Source: Oryzias latipes (Eukaryota > Chordata > Actinopteri > Beloniformes > Adrianichthyidae). From it: a DNA stretch of 64,000 nucleotides. Numbering within the stretch: the first letter of the stretch is position 1; every line of letters begins with the position of its first letter. The notes under the pieces are model-generated. The model had not been told where the DNA came from, searched no databases, and worked only from the letters and a program-made list of their open reading frames with translations. Shown one piece after another: positions 27,159 through 38,700 of this stretch. The stretch spans positions 11,281,245-11,345,244 of the forward strand of contig NC_019876.2 in the NCBI RefSeq assembly GCF_002234675.1. The letters run 5' to 3'. The position numbers and the translations under genes were made by a program.

Positions 27159-27923
27159 CGCGCGTGCGAGGGCGCGACAGGCGCGCGGCTCACCGGAGCT
27201 GTCACTTTGTATGGAAAGCCGGACATGCCCAAAAAAATAAAATAAAAGGATAATTACATAACAAAGAATAAAAACAAATAAACAAAATATATCTTAGACA
27301 TACCCCGACCCCAAAAAAGTATGAATTAATCACAGGTATTAAAAAAAATCATAACATGCATATGAAACAAAATAAAAAAGAATATTTTACAATAAATGAA
27401 TAAAAAAATAAAAATCTTTGTGCAGTAAAAAAAAGAAAGAACACATTTAAGATTTAAATGTAATAACATGTTAGCTATTGGTATATTATTGTGAAGGCAA
27501 AGTATTTCTATAATATCATAATATCATATTCTATTTAAAATCAAATCAAATATTTATAAACTGATTTTAATATATTTATAACACAAAGTGCTTTACATAA
27601 TAAAACAAATACCCCCCCCCCCCCACTTAAGTACACTGTAAGTACTGTACTGTAAAAGAAAGCGTTACCATAAAAGGGTAAAACCCAACACACACTACAT
27701 AATGAAACATAAATCATGCATGAAACGCAAAGTAGATTTCTGACTTCATACTGAAGTGGGGAAGCGATATTTTGGGGACCTGTCCACACCAGTCACCACC
27801 ACACTCATGCTCACAGAGGGAACACCCCCCCCCCCCCCCCCGATCAATTCAAGGAGTGAAAGATCCCACTGCAACAACCCTGTTTACTGGGGAGGCTTAA
27901 TCACAGGTGTGGACAATATATCA

Positions 27924-28028
27924 TGATCAATTTTAATTTGGATTAGACTCCAAGGCTTAATCCGTTTCCTTACCCAATGAGCTTCTTCTTCCTCAGGCCG
28001 ACAGCGTTCTTGTCTAATTATCCTGCAG
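27924..28028 (-). pseudogene. Decayed tandem copy of etnppl exon 1
   Basis: About 105 bases closely match 26990-27094, the first coding exon of etnppl with its donor and the start of intron 1. Both copies share GGATTAGACTCCAAGGCTTA, TTTCCTTACCCAAT (the reverse complement of the splice donor) and the AGGAAGAAG codons. In the copy the ATG is lost, the fifth codon is TAA and an extra AAG-like triplet is present, so it cannot encode the N-terminus. The TATA box is not duplicated. It lies 934 bases upstream of the true exon in the same orientation. Confidence 0.8.
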
Positions 28029-28135
28029 AGGATCCACATATATCAGAATTGATAGCTCAGTACTCAAATGCATTCATGAAAATCTGCTTTTTTTAGGTAA
28101 AATTGAAAATAATTAGCCTATAGTAGCACCTAGAT

Positions 28136-28790
28136 CAGTGTTTTTCAACCAGTGTGCCGTGGGATATTACCCATTTTCACTGATCTAAAAACATTTACCA
28201 TCTCCAGGATATCAAAGAGGCCCTGAAAAAACACTGAATTGTTAGGAATATGAAAGATCATAAAATACTTTTTTCTTTGTGTTTATTTGATTCTATTAAA
28301 GACATTTGATAAGAAAAGACAGTACAGCTACTTAGCTGCAGCTACAGCTGTTTTCTCAAAAGTTCCGCCCCTTTAACTGTCTTCACCAATCATTCTTGGA
28401 GGCTTAATCACACGTCATCAGTCTGACCAATCAGAGGTGGAAGTCTTAACTTCCTTGTTCTGATTCTACTACCGGTAATAAAGTCTCTCAGTTCCAACGA
28501 AAATACCAGCGAAAGCTCATCTGTAGTGGTGTAGCTTTCCACAGAATCCGGTGTCAGACCGTGGAAAAAGTGAACAAAACAATGAAGCTCAGAGACGCGA
28601 GTCTGTCTGCGATCGCGACAGTTTCGCACTACATCTCCCATGATGCATAAAGCTAAAGTGACAGCGTCTCAGCGTACAATGAGTCTTCCCTGTTAAACGT
28701 CTTGAAACCACAACGAACACACATCAAACAGTTTTTGACCCATAACTGTAGTTACTACCATATCTCTAACATGTAAAAATAAAAATGTAA
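28136..28790. mobile_element. hAT-like non-autonomous element, copy 1
   Basis: Begins CAGTGTTTTTCAACCAGTGT. It shares with 47.2-48.07 kb the blocks CTTTAACTGTCTTCACCAAT, TGATCTAAAAACATTT and CTTGAAACCACAACGAACAC. There is no coding frame. The CAGTG end is typical of hAT-type elements; the right end is not clear. Confidence 0.65.
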
Positions 28791-29389
28791 TAATATTTTT
28801 TTTTGTATTTGCCTCTGTATTTACCTTTGCAAAACCCAAGGATACTGTGCGGAATAAAAGTAAAACAAGCAGATAAAGCAAAAAGCATTGATAAACATTG
28901 GTTATACTATGGTCCGGGTGAATACTTGATTCTGATTGGCTGCTGGGTTTGCATTAAAAAAGGATAACACACAGGATAACCGCATGCCTAAAAAGATGTT
29001 TCAGCCACATAGCTTAATTGTTTTGTATCACTGCGCCGGCTTCTTTAAAACAACCTTTTGCCTCATCATGTGGACAAAAACAAACAGTAAGAGATTAACT
29101 TTCTCTCTGAACTGATGCTTTACTTAACCCATCGGAACGATCAGCATATATCGCTTTATATCGCTTCGCGTCGGATGGTTTAGGCTTCCACGTTATGCGT
29201 TAATTTCTGATAATGCACACTTGGTTGGCCTTTAACCCTTACTTAATTAAAATAGCAGAGCAGTAAAAGTTAATCATAATGAGACAACTGAAATCAGTTT
29301 TAATTTTTTTTTAGTTTTTTAAAATAAACAAAAATATACAATATCTTTTTTTTTATTAATACAAGTATAAAATATTACATAACTAAATC

Positions 29390-30480
29390 TTGAAACTGAC
29401 CCTGCTCTTAACTGGGAACCAGTGGACTTCCTAAAGGATGGAGGTAATGTAATGCGTAGAAGAGGTTTTGGTTGTGATGTAAGCGCCTGACTCATGAACA
29501 AGTTGAAGCTTATTGAGGATTTTCTGAGGGAAACCTAAGAGTAGAAAATTACAATAATGGATGCAGAATGTGACAAAACTGTTGTCCAGAACAGAGGCAG
29601 TATGTGAGGTAAAGGACAGGTGGAGATGACCGATGTATATGATCATATAGAAATATGCAGACTGGTTGAGGTCACTGATGTGAAAGTAGAATCACGGACA
29701 GCTGTTCGGAATGACAGTCAGACTCATTACCATGGGGGAGGAAAGAACTATGGATAGTGAACTTTAAACAACTTTGTGGCTTATCATTTTTTATGAAATT
29801 TTGCATCATTTTTTATTTGTATTTTACAGCGCGTCTTGTTCTGCGACCTGATTGTCTGTACAGCATCGTCAATCAATCTTCTCCATGCCGTGTCGTGTTC
29901 AGCTTAAAAAATGAACATACATTTTCAATCACAAATTTTTCTTTTGATTCTATACGACTGGAGCTATGTTTCTACGAAGGTTTGAACCTTGATAGTTTAA
30001 ACAAGAGAGAAATATGTTCATGCCGGTCTGAGAAGAGTGTAAAAAGTGTGTAGTGAGGAGTTTTTAGCCTTAAAACATCTGTATGTATTATTGTATAAAA
30101 TAAAGATGACTACTGCACGGATTTCGCCGATCACAGGTTATTTCAAGAATGTAATCCCAGCACTACAGTAATGTATTTACAAAATAGGCCAAAGGCGAGG
30201 AAGTAAGTAATAAAGAATAAAGGTCCCAGGACAGACTCCTGAGGCACGCCTGGTGTGACAGGGCAGGTTTTTGGAATCAGAGGGGATGGAGCTCAGTGAA
30301 CCGAGTGTGGCCTGTCAGAGCGAGTGTGTGATGTCAACAAAAAGACTTCCGAGCAGGTAAATGGGTGAGATTGTGTCAAAAGTGGTACTCAGAACGAGAA
30401 GGATGACGATGGTGAATAAATTGGAGTCTGCAACCATGAGGAGGTCATTGGGTTTTTCATTAAGTGTTTGTCGGCTTCTC
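29390..30480 (-). pseudogene. L2-like LINE reverse-transcriptase relic
   Basis: Minus-strand fragments show the order expected of an L2/CR1-type RT: an SGVCPGTFILYYLLP-like match to the usual SGVPQGSVLGP block near 30200-30250, then IHYCNFLLLGFPQKILNKLQ and LVHESGAYI (29431-29646), with HWFPVKSRVSF near 29400. An unrelated 29.76-30.12 kb segment appears inserted. Heavily mutated. Confidence 0.65.
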
Positions 30481-31034
30481 CTCCTACAACCGTCACTAAT
30501 TTAGCTGCTTTGTCTTCTTCCAATTTAGAGGAAGACTAGTTTTCACTATTGCTATTTGCTCAGAATAAGGATTATGGGGGAAACACTTCAATGTACTCTC
30601 TTGTTTATTGCTGTATTTTCCGCACGGTATGAATGGTTTACTCTCAAACTTACAGTATGTAAGTTTATTAAATGTATGTTATTTTTTGTAAAAAATTAAG
30701 GCTTTTAGTGTGGAAAATACCGTAATATAGACTAAAATTAAAATACAATCAAAACAAGCTTTTTTTGAAATACTGAAGATGGTTTACATGATAATCTCTG
30801 GATTTTGTGCTTCTCTTTTTTGTGTGGCACCTTGTGGACAACTTTGAATGGGCACTTAAAACTGGATTGAATAATTTTAAGTTTAACTTTCACTTTTTAA
30901 CACAAAAAAAATAATTAAGTCATAATTCCTCCCAATTTGCAGCCGATAATTGTTATCTTAAAAATTCCTTTATTACACAAACTTAATTCTTGACAGTGAA
31001 CAACATCAACACACAAAGTCAAATTCAAAGACTG

Positions 31035-34000
31035 TTTATTTGGCTCCAACTTTAGACAGAGTGTGAACCCAATGGTAGTAGGGGGCAGAACAAGAAATAA
31101 AACAAATGCACAGCAGAAAATAAATGAAAATCATGAACAAAAACTTAATTCTAAGAGATCAGAGAGAACATTTGTTAGGACAGGGGTTTTACAGAAAGTC
31201 TACAGCAAATCTCAGTCCTCTGATAACAGACCTGGGCCCTTCAATTTATGCAGAAAATTGTAGATTTGACCCTTTATTGGGACTAAACTTGTGCTTTTAC
31301 TCGAATGCTTCTGTTACCTTAGAGAAACCCCCAGAACTTTCCTGTAACAGGGAAAAACTGACTGAGGACACACATCTCATTGCACCTTGCTGTGTGGCGC
31401 TTCAGCAGCACTTCCAACACCTTCATGGAAATCAAGAAACGGTCTCTACCTCCAGCTTCATTCACCTCTATTTGAACCTTAAACAAGTAAAAGATTAATG
31501 AAATACAAAAAAGTTCTATAAAAAAATAGCTGCACATGCTTAAGATACAGCACCGTGTGAAAACAAATACTGTAAGAAAGGCTGAAAATAAAAAAAAACA
31601 CTTGCAAACACTAAACACTTGCAAAAACTTATCAGACTACATTTTACAAAGAAAACAAATAAACAAAAAAAAGATACTTGAGTCAGAGGTCCATGTTTAC
31701 AATAAAAACCCTTTTTTTCCAGGTAGTGGTATAACGAGTAGCCTTACTGAACAAATGAAGCTGCAGAATTCACTTTAATGTGATACTTAAGCTGCATCTG
31801 ATGCTACACGCATGAACCAAAGTATGAATTGCACTTTATGTCAAAAAAGCACACGTCAACAGTACATTAATAATCTACTTTACAAATATCAATCTACATT
31901 CAATGCAAAGAGGCGCAAAGAGCAAAGAGAAGAAACAAGGCTGATCTGTTTAACTGTAATTGCATCTGTCAGGAGTCGGGTTTCTGACAGACGTTTCAAA
32001 ATAAAAGCATGGTAAGGTCTTGCAGATCAAAGGGGACGCACGGCGAGAGCGTGCTGGTCAACGGTTTGACCAACTGAAGCCTCAGCGTGACCCAAAGTTC
32101 TTCATTTCAACAAAAGCTGAAAGGAATGCTGCTCCGAACCAAAATGCCTTTACAACATAAAACAACGATAGAAAAATAAATAATGTACCACTTGAAGAAA
32201 AATACACAAAAAAAGACCATTAATTTGACAAATGCAAGATGGAGCACATCGACTGGGCTGTATTGTGAAAGAGCAGCATTACAGTCTGAACAGAAGTGCA
32301 TCCACTAATTCAAACATGACTAACCAAACAGAAACCTCACTGACGGAAAACCTGCCAGATTCATCTGCGGCCGCTGCTGCATTACAGCAAAGCGATCCAC
32401 GTTTACTCATATTAATGCCTTTCCAACAACTCAGTCATGCATGTTTGCAAAAAAGAAAAAGAAACTGCCTTTTATAGCAAACACCATGTCAAGATGCATT
32501 GTGAGTACTAGAAACATAAAACTGTGGTGGAACAATAGACTGTATAAGAGAACTGGACTGAGGGAGTGTGGATTCACCTGGCTCTAACCTAATCTGGTCA
32601 ATTCAGACGCCATTTTTTGTGTGATACAAACGTCACCATGTTGGAACCAAAAATCATCAATAAGCATTGATTGGCCTGAGTCAGTTTGAGTCATCGTTTC
32701 TATGGCAATCGCTCCTGTCAATCAGGAGTGAACTTGGTGGAAGTCAGTTGAAAGTGGGCTTGACAGAATACGTCAAACGTTTCAAACAATTTATATAAAG
32801 CTACGTTAACAGCGCCCTTGACAACTTGCATTCAAGCAACCCCCCCCCCCAAAAAAAAAGTTTATTTATACACACACTTGTGGGAGTCTTGGGCTTCTGC
32901 ATTCAAAACTATCCTGTTCATGTGTTGCTATGCAAGTTTCTAACCCTTACCCTAACCCAAATTTTTGGGCTCTCCATAAAAAATACATGGCTATTGAACG
33001 CACGTTAAAACTTAAACCAGGATGACCTTTGACCCTTAGGGACTTGGTGACGCATAGATGGCGTCCCTTTTAATTCACAGAAATACTAACCATTTAAAAT
33101 GTCATCATGGAAGAGAATTTAATAATGATGATTTGGCCGGAATCCTATGACACCAAGTCTTTCATGTATCAAAATAGAGCTGTGATAGAAAAGCCTGGAG
33201 CGAGATTCACCAGATTTACACTGATTTGACATTTAGGCCCAACCCGAAACAAACAACGGTCCAGTGTGATCACTAAACACGTATCATGCTAAACACATGT
33301 TCAAGAACAACTTTAACATGCTTTGTGTGAATATAGCTTTAGACCACATCCTTTTATCGAGGCATCTGATTCATCAGATTATAGTTTGAATAACTGGCAC
33401 TACAGACAAAATATCATGAAAAAAAATTGAATTAGAAAGAACACGGTAAAAAAAAAAAGTATCAGAGCAAGATTCTGACTAATAGAATGACTGATTAATA
33501 GCTGTTTATTTCTCTATTTTAGTCTATGGGATTTTGGCTTCTGGGAACCAGCAGGTACTTCCTGTTTGGAATGTGAGGGGGGAGGGGCCACTCCGTCCAG
33601 TTCTCATATACAGTCAACAGGTGAAACTGGAGTTGCACCGTTCCATCTAATATGGAATGTGACATGACTGGCCTTTAGTGATGAATTTATTGAGTTGAAC
33701 CCTTTTTCATTTGCTTTAAGACCATCGATGATGCGTAAGAGAATAGACGGCATCGCTACGTCAATCTTAATTGGTTGTTGCATCTTCTTTTGAAACAGAT
33801 TATCCTGAAACTGAAGTTCAAACACTTTTGACTAACACTACTTAAAAAAAACAGTAGAACTCTTGTTTTACCATTCTAAAATGTGCTAAACTGTGTTCAT
33901 GCAGCAGTCTGGCTACACTTTATAAACAAACAGGTGGAGGATAAAAGCAGGGCATGTTTGCAACTGTTCAGGTTATTTCTTTTAACAAACTTTTTCTTTT

Positions 34001-35216
34001 CTTATGCAAGACATCAAAATGTGTGATCAAGCAAAGCTACTTTTGTGAAAACACTTCATAAAAAGTCTGTTCATCCCCTCCAAGTAAAAACACATTATTC
34101 AAATGGTTCAAAATCTCACAAAAGTTTGTACATTTTCAGTAAAGGAATGAATAAAAGCTCGAGGCACCAAAGGCTATTATACACAAAATACAAATGAATA
34201 CGAATGAGAGTAAAAAACAAAACAGAAAAGTGAAAACAGAAAAGAACGTGTTTGCCTGCTGCCAACGCTCTCGCCATTAACCTCGCAAACGTTCCCGACT
34301 TTCCCGCTGAATCTCTCAGCATCGATTTCCCGCCTCGCTCGGATTTCGAGGCTCAAATCTCGTCCCGTCACCTGCAGAGCTCTCGTCCAGGGATGTGTGG
34401 CTCCCTAAGGCGCCACGACCACAAAACTGGGCTTCATGAGAGCAACAGTGAGTGAGAGCCGGCTGAGGCTGCAACGAGGCGCCACAATAAAGAAAATAAA
34501 AATAAAAAAATGATCACCGGTTTTTGCAGGGAGACTCAGGCCACCAGCCATGGCGTGACTCCCTTTGAAAAGATTGAGGGAAAAGAAAAACCAAAAAAAT
34601 CATTTCTGAATTCTTCTTCCTGTCTTTTTGTTGTTAGTGTTTTGTAAGCCATGACACGAACCACACAACAGTCACACGTATGTACAGTACATTTAGATAT
34701 AGTACAATACTCATGCTTTTTAAAGGAGCAAAGCTCACTCAGTCTTTTTTCCTTTTTTTGTTTTTGTTTTAGTCTTTGAGAAACACGGTGCCGCATGAAC
34801 GAGCGATGAGTTTGTTGAGACGAAACGACACAGACACGAAGCGTTTGGAGGAAGCCGGTCCAGATCCCCTTTTCCTCCCCTCCCCGTGAATCTGGTCAGG
34901 CAGCGAAGCTCCAGCTTGAGCCATGCAAAGACTAAAAAAACCACAAGCTCTGCTGCTGCTGCTGGAGGATCTGAGCTCCGCCACACTGCAGCCGTGACAC
35001 AGCGGACGCACGTCTGTTCTTTCCTCGCCGCGATGTGTGGAGCAGAAGCAGCATAGAACGGTCATCTGTCTTTTTCTTTTTTCTTGTTTTTTTTTTTTAG
35101 ACATTGTACACGTATACTTTTATCTTTTTATATTTGCTTTGTTGCATTAAAAAACTATAAATACCGTAAAAGAAGCATTATTTACAAACTCCATGCGTTT
35201 GGGGTTAGAGAGATCA
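31035..35216 (-). other. col25a1: col25a1 terminal exon: stop codon plus long 3' UTR
   Basis: On the minus strand a strong acceptor (CTCTTCTGTGTTCTTTTGCAG) ends at 35217 and is followed directly by TGA (35214-35216). Splicing from the phase-0 donor at 35775 therefore gives CWQK-stop. Downstream there is no long collagen frame. A sub-region near 34.25-35.05 kb is richer in CpG than its surroundings. The best end signal is AATAAACAG at 31040-31035 (minus), followed by GT-rich sequence (TTTGTGTGTTGATG). The UTR would be about 4.2 kb, including a 1.08-kb DNA transposon at 32538-33615. The end position is inferred. Confidence 0.65.
32538..33615. mobile_element. 1.08-kb TIR DNA element in the col25a1 3' UTR
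   Basis: Left end GACTGTATAAGAGAACTGGA and right end CCAGTTCTCATATACAGTC form a roughly 25-bp inverted repeat. Partial copies are at 50450-50770, 52395-52650 (inverted) and about 5755-5900. No coding frame, family not identified. Confidence 0.7.
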
Positions 35217-35281
35217 CTGCAAAAGAACACAGAAGAGACACGGTTGGTTTCACACAGTTTCAGACGGTGCAGGATTGACAG

Positions 35282-35627
35282 GTTTATGCCTTAGTCACAT
35301 GGGGGGGTTTGACCCGTACGGTTGGTGCGGGTCGTGCGTCCACTTTAAAGGACGCCATGAATATGGACCATATAATTGTGGGTGTGATTACGTAAAGTAT
35401 TTGTAAGGATAATGCATTTACAGGTATGTCACCTGACTGCGTTCAAATGCTGCTAACATTAAGTGTGCTCATGATATGTAGGATGTCCTCACCTACTTGC
35501 ATGTTATTGAAGTGTTACATACGACACTTAGCATGCCCGCACTATTTTCGCTCTTCAGGCTGACAATAAAAGGGCTACGATCTTAAAATTTCGTGTGTCC
35601 TGTTAGGACAGTTGTGACTAAGGCATG
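35282..35627. mobile_element. Short TIR element in the last col25a1 intron
   Basis: The ends carry ATGCCTTAGTCACA (35286 onward) and its reverse complement TGTGACTAAGGCAT (to about 35625). About 345 bp with no coding frame, so a non-autonomous DNA element. It fills most of the 559-bp last intron. Confidence 0.65.
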
Positions 35628-35775
35628 ACCAAAGAACTTATCCATGATTACTGTTAACCCAAATAGTTCCATGCAGACTAACAACACCACTAAAGCTTTT
35701 AGTATTGTTTCTTATTTTAATCACTCGATGCAAAAACTTGTGTTTTCTGAGTACAAAGTCTGGCAGGATTCTTAC

Positions 35776-38700
35776 CTTCTGCCAGCAGCCAGGCATCGGT
35801 AATCCATCCGGACCCTGTCCACAGAAGAGGGGGAAACTCAATCGACAACTCTAGGATCACTGTCAAAAGTGTTCTTACTAAAGATTAGGCTTATAAAACA
35901 AAAGTTAAGTTCATGAAGATAAACGTAAAGATACATCCAATCACAAAATTCCACATCAGATGCTCAGAAACTCTATTCTGGACAAATTAGGTTCAAGCAG
36001 CAAGTTTCAAACATGCTAATTAGTTTAGTTCTTCAAATAAGTTTTAAAACATATCTAAGCACACATCATGTATGACTGCATACACATCAGCAGGTTAGAG
36101 CTCATCTAGGAGCTTGACTTTAGGGAACTTTAAGCTAGCTGTGGATTATTTTGGCTAACACTGGACACTAGTGGAAAAAAAGTTTGAATTATAAAAGTCT
36201 TTACAAGGTGCTTGCATGGTTTTTTTTTTACAGCTCATGGTTCATACATGCTTTGGAGATCCTCTGGGTCAAAAATAACTCATCATGTTCCATATTGAGT
36301 TTTGAGATCAAATATTTTTATGTTATATTTTTTAGGCCAATTTACACGTTTTATCCACAAAAACCCACATCGGATTAAAAACTAATTAATTTGAATCTAA
36401 AATGGCATCAAATCCAATTTTCACCCAGGGGAGTAAAGAGTGGCCGTGGCTCCAATAGCATCAGTGTTTGTGACAACTCAAAAAGCAAAAATCACAAATG
36501 TAACAATTTTATTGGATTTGAGTTTTGAGTAGATGACAAATGTTAACCTACACAGAGTTGAAGAAATTGTTTTCTTATTATGCTCAAAGCTTCAAAACGA
36601 ACTACCTTACATTTAAAAGTCTATGCTTTGCAGCTTTTTCTTTTTTTTACATTTTTATTGACTTTATCACATCTTTAGCAGCTTTTTTGATGACCTATAA
36701 GTCATTCTGAGTCTGAGATCTACTCTGTGGTTAAGCACACAAAAAAGCAATCCCAGCATGCAGCAGCATGCACTTACAACCCTTCGCTCTTTACCTCTTA
36801 GATCTTCCTAAAGACGAGTGTGAATATTTGACTCCAAGTAATAAAATCCTACATGATGCAATTTTATTTTCATTCTGGTCAACACGTTTCCACCACTAGA
36901 GTTTGGCTGTCTCCCTACATTCTATTTTTAACAAGTTCTTGTGGAATTTTTCTGATAACAGAGGACATATTTAAGGAAAATTAAAATTAAAATTAAAATT
37001 GCATTTCTGTTTCTTCTTTCAAATCACTGTGAATCAGGGGCAAACGAAAAGAATCCCGTTTAAAAAAGAAACCATTTGTTATGTAGAAAATTTTCTGGGC
37101 GAGCCACAAGCACGAACCACGTGCATCTTCGTTTTCTTCATCTAAACCGGCTCCAGACTGTACGGCTGGACAGCTCCAGTAATGCCTATTGCACTGCTAA
37201 ACAAAGAGCTCTTAGTTATTGGTGAAGGGAAGAGGGGGCGTGTTTCACCGTGCCGACAGAGGCAAATTTCTAATAAACTGCTGCCGTTTTGCAAAAAATG
37301 ACACAGGTTGTTTGATTTTGGCTAAAAACGGCATAATCATAATGAAAAGGGCACTGGGACCACTTTTAAAACAGATCAAAAGATGATCAGTGTGGGATTT
37401 AGACAGATGTTTGAAAACATATAACATGGCGTTTTGCTTCAACTTGTTGCAATTTTAACCTCTGAAAAGCCTATACATTTTTCTCATGTCAGTGGTTACC
37501 ATTTTTTTGAACAGCAACTAGAGCTTTAAGAAAAAAATATTTTTGTGGCATTTCATAAAGTTTGTAAGAGTTCAGCAAATATTGTTGAAGTACTTATTTT
37601 AGCATCATAGTAACAAAATGTTAGAGTGATATATATTTTTTCTAAATCTCACTCAAATTTTCAGGAAATATAATCTTTGCAAAATACTTGACTCGACTCG
37701 ACTCTAGATTATAACTTAAACTGTTTAACTCATAACTGTTATTCTAAAACAATGCATATTAAATATGATGACAAAGATGGAGAATGATCCTAAACATGCA
37801 CAAATCACACAGGAAAACCTTAATCATGCACATTATGATGACATCACTGAATAAGTCTTCAGCTAGGATAAAACGTTGGATTTTACGTAGTTTTTTTATT
37901 TGAATCAAACGGGTTTTGTCCCGAGTTAAACTAAACAGTAAATCCCAATTGCATCTTGAATGAAGTCTAAGGAAAAACAAAAATCAACATTTCTGATCAT
38001 AACAGTAATGACTATGCATCACACAAGTGTTTGATTAACAGAAACGATCATAAATGCTGTAGATCTGCTGTGTCACCCTTTCCTTTTCTAAACATGGTCT
38101 GGCCCAATTGGTACAAAAACAGGAAGGGAAAAGACAGTTAAGAGTTTGAGGAGGGGGGGTCCATGCTAATACAGCATGGTTAACTCTCCAGCACAGGGAT
38201 CTGTTAGCATCCAGTTAAAAGGTAGCTGGTCCAACCAGGATCAGTAGGAAGGATGCGGGATTGAACTTTATTTTCCAGTTTTAATCAAGAGAATGACAGG
38301 ATTCAGTTAAAGGGGAAAGGTAAGGATCAATGATCAATGTCCTCTACTTTGTAGGTGTTAGTGACATTTATACTTGTGCCTTTTTTTTTTATGAGCAGAA
38401 ACGGTGATTGGAATAACAGGTGCTTCTCCAGTCTTTTAATTCATGCATAGGTTTGTTTTAGTGATGGCTAAAGGTGGAAAGCATGCATAGGTGAGAGGAT
38501 TAGGAAAAAGAGAAATACTGTACCAATTGGCATGGGGCATCCAGCCCATCCAGACCTGGCTGCCCTGGTTCCCCCTTTTCACCCTTAAATCCCCGGAAAC
38601 CCTGTTTGCAAAGATGACCTAGGAGTGTTACTGACAGGGCGGTGGACGCCTCTAAACCGTCTGCATCTGCCTCTCATGACAGACGCACAGGAAAGGAAGG

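Noticed and set aside
34769-35104. 111-codon minus-strand frame as a coding exon
   Set aside because: Falls in the probable col25a1 3' UTR after the stop codon, with Ser and Lys runs and no domain.
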